Shown: positions 15,025 through 17,401 of the stretch, piece after piece
How positions within the stretch are numbered: the first letter of the stretch is position 1
Layout: every line of letters starts with the position of its first letter
Source: Pelagibacteraceae bacterium BACL5 MAG-120820-bin39
GTDB lineage: Bacteria > Pseudomonadota > Alphaproteobacteria > Pelagibacterales > Pelagibacteraceae
DNA length: 17,401 bases
NCBI GenBank assembly: GCA_001438335.1
Contig: LIBV01000008.1
Location: 1-17,401 of the forward strand
Direction of reading: 5' to 3'
Notes under the pieces: generated by a model
What the model was told of the DNA's origin: nothing
Seen by the model: the letters and a program-made list of their open reading frames with translations, nothing else
Database searches by the model: none
Translations under genes and position numbers: made by a program

Positions 15025-15858
15025 ATGGCATTAAAATCTTTTAAACCTTATACAAAATCTACTAGAGGCACAATTTTAGTTGATAGGTCTGATTTATGGA
15101 AAGGTAAACCATTCAAATCTTTAGTTTCCCCAAAAAACTCCATGAAAGGGAGAAACAACAATGGACATATTACTTCTATTAATAGAGCAGGTGGACATAA
15201 GAAAATGTATCGTGAAATAGATTTTTATAGAAAAAAATTTGATATGCCCGCTACTGTTGAAAGAATTGAATATGACCCGAATAGATCGTGCCATATTATG
15301 TTAGTCAAATTTGAAGACAATACTCATGCTTATTATTTAGCACCTCAAAAAATTAATGTTGGTGATAAAATTGAGAATGGAAATAAAAAAGAAATTAAAG
15401 TTGGAAATTGCATGCCACTTCAAGATATTCCAGTAGGTATAAATATACACAATGTTGAAATTCAGCCAGGCGCCGGTGGTAAGTTAGCGAGATCAGCAGG
15501 TACATCGGTAACAATTAGTGGTTTAGACGGAAATTATAGTTTAATTAAAATGGCTTCAGGAGAGGTTAGAAAAATAGACTCAAGATCATTAGCAACAATT
15601 GGTGTTTTAAGTAATCCTGATCAAAAAAATATTAAAATTGGTAAGGCAGGAAGATCAAGATGGCTTGGAAGAAGACCTCATACTAGAGGAGTTGTTAAAA
15701 ACCCAGTAGATCACCCACACGGAGGTGGTGAGGGTAAAACATCTGGAGGAAGACACCCAGTTTCAAGAACAGGTCAATCAGCTAAAGGTTTAAAAACTAG
15801 AAATAATAAACGAACAGACAAGTTTATTGTAAGAAGAAGAAAGAAGAGGAAGGATTAG
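15025..15858 (+). CDS. rplB: 50S ribosomal protein L2
   Basis: A 277-residue protein, the usual length. The N-terminal block includes GRNNNGHITSINRAGGHKK (42-60). Further on are GIN.HN.E..PG.GG.L.RSAG (138-159) and NPVDHPHGGGEGKTSGGRHP (226-245). H230 corresponds to the conserved histidine near the peptidyl transferase centre (H229 in E. coli). The basic C terminus ends in RRRKKRKD. L2 is required for subunit joining and supports peptidyl transferase structure. It starts three bases after rplW and ends three bases before rpsS, keeping the conserved S10-group order. Confidence 0.98.
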   Translation: MALKSFKPYTKSTRGTILVDRSDLWKGKPFKSLVSPKNSMKGRNNNGHITSINRAGGHKKMYREIDFYRKKFDMPATVERIEYDPNRSCHIMLVKFEDNTHAYYLAPQKINVGDKIENGNKKEIKVGNCMPLQDIPVGINIHNVEIQPGAGGKLARSAGTSVTISGLDGNYSLIKMASGEVRKIDSRSLATIGVLSNPDQKNIKIGKAGRSRWLGRRPHTRGVVKNPVDHPHGGGEGKTSGGRHPVSRTGQSAKGLKTRNNKRTDKFIVRRRKKRKD

Positions 15859-15861
15859 ATA

Positions 15862-16155
15862 ATGGCTAGATCAGTTTGGAAAGGTCCGTTTGTTGAAGAA
15901 AGTTTGATGAAAAAAGTAGATAAATATAAACAAGATCCAAAAAAAATACCTATTAAAACATGGTCCAGAAAATCAACAATTATTCCTGATTTTGTTGGTG
16001 TAAGTTTTTTAATTTATAATGGCAAAAAATTTATCCCTATAACTATTTCAGAAGATATGGTTGGTCATAAATTAGGTGAGTTTGCTCCTACAAGAACATT
16101 CTTTGGTCACACACCAGCAGACAAAAAAGCTAAACCAGAAGAGGCTAAAAAATAA
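15862..16155 (+). CDS. rpsS: 30S ribosomal protein S19
   Basis: A 97-residue protein (about 92 is typical). MARSVWKGPFVEESLMKK at the N terminus, then WSRKSTIIPDFVG (about residues 35-47), NGKKFIPI and MVGHKLGEFAPTRTFFGH (about 67-84) are all S19 hallmarks. S19 lies at the top of the 30S head with S13 and contacts A-site tRNA and the intersubunit bridge. The last ~10 residues form a charged tail (DKKAKPEEAKK). It follows rplB by three bases, with a purine-rich AAGAGGAAGG upstream serving as a likely ribosome binding site within the rplB end. rplV follows after two bases. Confidence 0.97.
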   Translation: MARSVWKGPFVEESLMKKVDKYKQDPKKIPIKTWSRKSTIIPDFVGVSFLIYNGKKFIPITISEDMVGHKLGEFAPTRTFFGHTPADKKAKPEEAKK

Positions 16156-16157
16156 TA

Positions 16158-16556
16158 ATGAGCAAAAAAAAGAAAATAAATCCCAGCAAAGAAAATACAG
16201 TTAGATCTGTTAACAACAATATTAGATCAAGTGTAAGAAAACTTAATCCAATTTTAAAAGCTATAGTTGGTAAAAAAGTTGATGTTGCAATAAGAGATTT
16301 AGAATTTTCTGAAAAAAGAATAACTAAAGATATAAGAAAAACTTTAAGTTCAGCAGTAGCTAACGCAGAAAATAATTATCAATATGATATTGATAATTTA
16401 ATTGTTAAAGAGGCTTACTGTGGAAAAAAAATTGTGATGAAAAGATTTAGACCTAGAGCAAAAGGAAGAGCTGCACCTATTTTAAAACCATATTCTAGTG
16501 TTACAATAATTCTATCAGAAGCAAAACAAATGGAGAGTCATGGGACAAAAAGTTAA
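16158..16556 (+). CDS. rplV: 50S ribosomal protein L22
   Basis: A 132-residue protein, longer than E. coli L22 (110). The core begins about residue 24 with SSVRKLNPILKAIVGKKVDVAI. SSAVANAENNYQYDIDNL (about 64-81) and the tunnel-hairpin block MKRFRPRAKGRAAPILKPYS (94-113) follow, and the usual C-terminal strand is SSVTIILSE. About 20 extra residues at the N terminus are lysine/asparagine-rich (starting MSKKKKINPSKEN), and about ten follow the final strand. L22 lines the peptide exit tunnel with L4. The last 17 bases overlap rpsC in another frame. The start follows rpsS by two bases. An internal start would lie too far inside the core, so the extension is probably real. Confidence 0.95.
   Translation: MSKKKKINPSKENTVRSVNNNIRSSVRKLNPILKAIVGKKVDVAIRDLEFSEKRITKDIRKTLSSAVANAENNYQYDIDNLIVKEAYCGKKIVMKRFRPRAKGRAAPILKPYSSVTIILSEAKQMESHGTKS
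16532..16537 (+). promoter_or_regulatory. Shine-Dalgarno of rpsC inside rplV
   Basis: GGAGAG lies just upstream of the rpsC ATG at 16540, within the last codons of rplV. Together with the strongly conserved N terminus MGQKVNP it fixes the rpsC start inside rplV and supports the 17-base overlap as genuine. Confidence 0.65.
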
Positions 16557-17220
16557 TCCAGTAGGGTTCAGATTAGGTGTTAACAGAGGATGGGATTCTG
16601 TTTGGTATGCCAAAAAGAAAGATTTTGGTAATTATTTAATAGAAGATTTTAAAATCAGAGAATATATCAAAAAAAATGTAATAAATTCAGGCGTCGCTAA
16701 AGTCATGATTGAGAGAACTTCTAATAAATGTTATGTAACAATTTATACTTCTAGACCAGGTTTTGTGATTGGAAAAAAAGGAAGTGATATTGATAAAATT
16801 AAGAATAATTTATCAAAATTTACAACTAACGAAGTAACATTAAATATTAAAGAGGTAAAAAAACCTGAAACTAATGCCTACTTAGTTGCAGAAAATATTG
16901 CCCAACAATTAGTAAAAAGAATTTCATACAGAAGAGCTATGAAAAGAGCAATGCAATCTTGTTTAAGATTAGGTGCAAAAGGTATCAAAGTTTCTATAAG
17001 TGGTAGACTGGGTGGAAATGAAATTGCAAGAACCGAATGGTTAAGAGACGGCAGTATACCAGCACACACATTAAGAGCTGATATAGATTATGCTGAAGCA
17101 GAAGCTTTAACTACTTATGGAATTATTGGTATTAAAGTGTGGATCTATAAAGGTGAAGTTTTTGCAAGGGAATTTAGCCAAGAGACTAATAAAATAATCC
17201 CACAGGAGAATAAAGAATAG
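16540..17220 (+). CDS. rpsC: 30S ribosomal protein S3
   Basis: A 226-residue protein (233 in E. coli). MGQKVNPVGFRLGVNRGWDS is the standard S3 N terminus. The KH domain is seen with RPGFVIGKKGSDIDKI, whose GKKG is the GXXG loop. The C-terminal domain carries RAMKRAMQSCLRLGAKGIKV and SGRLGGNEIARTEW, ending in the GIIGIKVWIYKGE block. S3 sits at the mRNA entry channel with S4 and S5 and contributes to helicase activity on mRNA. It overlaps rplV by 17 bases, which suggests translational coupling. The rplP start follows after two bases. Confidence 0.98.
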   Translation: MGQKVNPVGFRLGVNRGWDSVWYAKKKDFGNYLIEDFKIREYIKKNVINSGVAKVMIERTSNKCYVTIYTSRPGFVIGKKGSDIDKIKNNLSKFTTNEVTLNIKEVKKPETNAYLVAENIAQQLVKRISYRRAMKRAMQSCLRLGAKGIKVSISGRLGGNEIARTEWLRDGSIPAHTLRADIDYAEAEALTTYGIIGIKVWIYKGEVFAREFSQETNKIIPQENKE

Positions 17221-17222
17221 TT

Positions 17223-17401
17223 ATGCTTCAACCAGTTAGAACAAAGTGGAGAAAAGCTCACAAAGGAAGAATTCATGGCAATGCTTCCAGAGCAAACTTC
17301 ATTAACTATGGCGCTTACGCATTAAAAGCTTTATCACCTGAAAGAGTTACAGGTAAACAGATTGAAGCTGCCAGAGTTGCGTTGACTAGACATATGAAAA
17401 G
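17223..17401 (+). CDS. rplP: 50S ribosomal protein L16, N-terminal part (3'-truncated by window)
   Basis: The reading frame is open from the ATG at 17223 to the window end, giving 59 complete codons and two extra bases. The peptide begins MLQPVRTKWRKAHKGR and later has the family motif TGKQIEAARVALTRHMK. Both match L16 (MLQPKRTK.RK.HKGR and QIEAAR.A.TR in other bacteria). L16 is a late-assembling 50S protein that positions A-site tRNA near the peptidyl transferase centre. It follows rpsC by two bases in the conserved S10-group order. AGGAG at 17204-17208 lies 14 bases before the ATG, farther than usual. The C-terminal half is outside the window. Confidence 0.96.
   Translation, partial: MLQPVRTKWRKAHKGRIHGNASRANFINYGAYALKALSPERVTGKQIEAARVALTRHMK

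Noticed and set aside
1..17401. Search for a defence, mobile or otherwise novel gene system
   Set aside because: All substantial plus-strand frames are standard ribosomal, polymerase or elongation-factor genes in conserved order. No transposase, direct-repeat array, tRNA or unassigned gene is visible.

Overview
The window is a 17.4 kb, strongly AT-rich stretch of a bacterial chromosome. It holds one continuous, plus-strand block of translation and transcription genes: end of rplK, rplA, rplJ, rplL, rpoB, rpoC, rpsL, rpsG, fusA, rpsJ, rplC, rplD, rplW, rplB, rpsS, rplV, rpsC and the start of rplP. Every gene was identified from recognisable protein motifs. The extreme compactness (254 untranslated bases between genes, 221 of them in just two gaps), the heavy use of AAA/TTA/AGA codons and the alphaproteobacterial-looking proteins suggest a streamlined marine alphaproteobacterium of the SAR11/Pelagibacterales type. 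That placement is an inference from composition and protein character; no database search was possible.

Layout. Bases 1-1679 are the L11-L1-L10-L7/L12 cluster (large-subunit GTPase stalk and L1 stalk). A 58-base gap holding a perfect 13-bp inverted repeat separates it from rpoB-rpoC (1738-9988), the two largest RNA polymerase subunits. A 163-base gap (9989-10151) follows. It is the only sizeable non-coding region and carries a TTGACA-type promoter candidate plus two hairpins. Next is the str group rpsL-rpsG-fusA (10152-13081), which runs without any promoter-sized gap into the S10 group rpsJ-rplC-rplD-rplW-rplB-rpsS-rplV-rpsC-rplP (13084 to the window end).

How the genes work together. The set supplies the ribosomal stalk that recruits GTPases (L10, L7/L12, L11), the translocase EF-G, the decoding-centre protein S12 and the mRNA-entry and head proteins (S3, S7, S10, S19). 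It also supplies core 50S proteins (L1-L4, L16, L22, L23) and the catalytic core of RNA polymerase, consistent with growth-rate-coupled co-expression. The usual E. coli regulatory landmarks have no room here: the L10 leader before rplJ, the S7 target between rpsL and rpsG, and the L4-responsive S10 leader. The tuf gene usually found between fusA and rpsJ is also absent. The most notable unexplained signals are therefore the structured rpsL leader, the rplL-rpoB hairpin, and a 13-base sequence shared by these two gaps. I see no mobile element, CRISPR array, defence system, tRNA or rRNA gene, and no clearly new multi-gene system.
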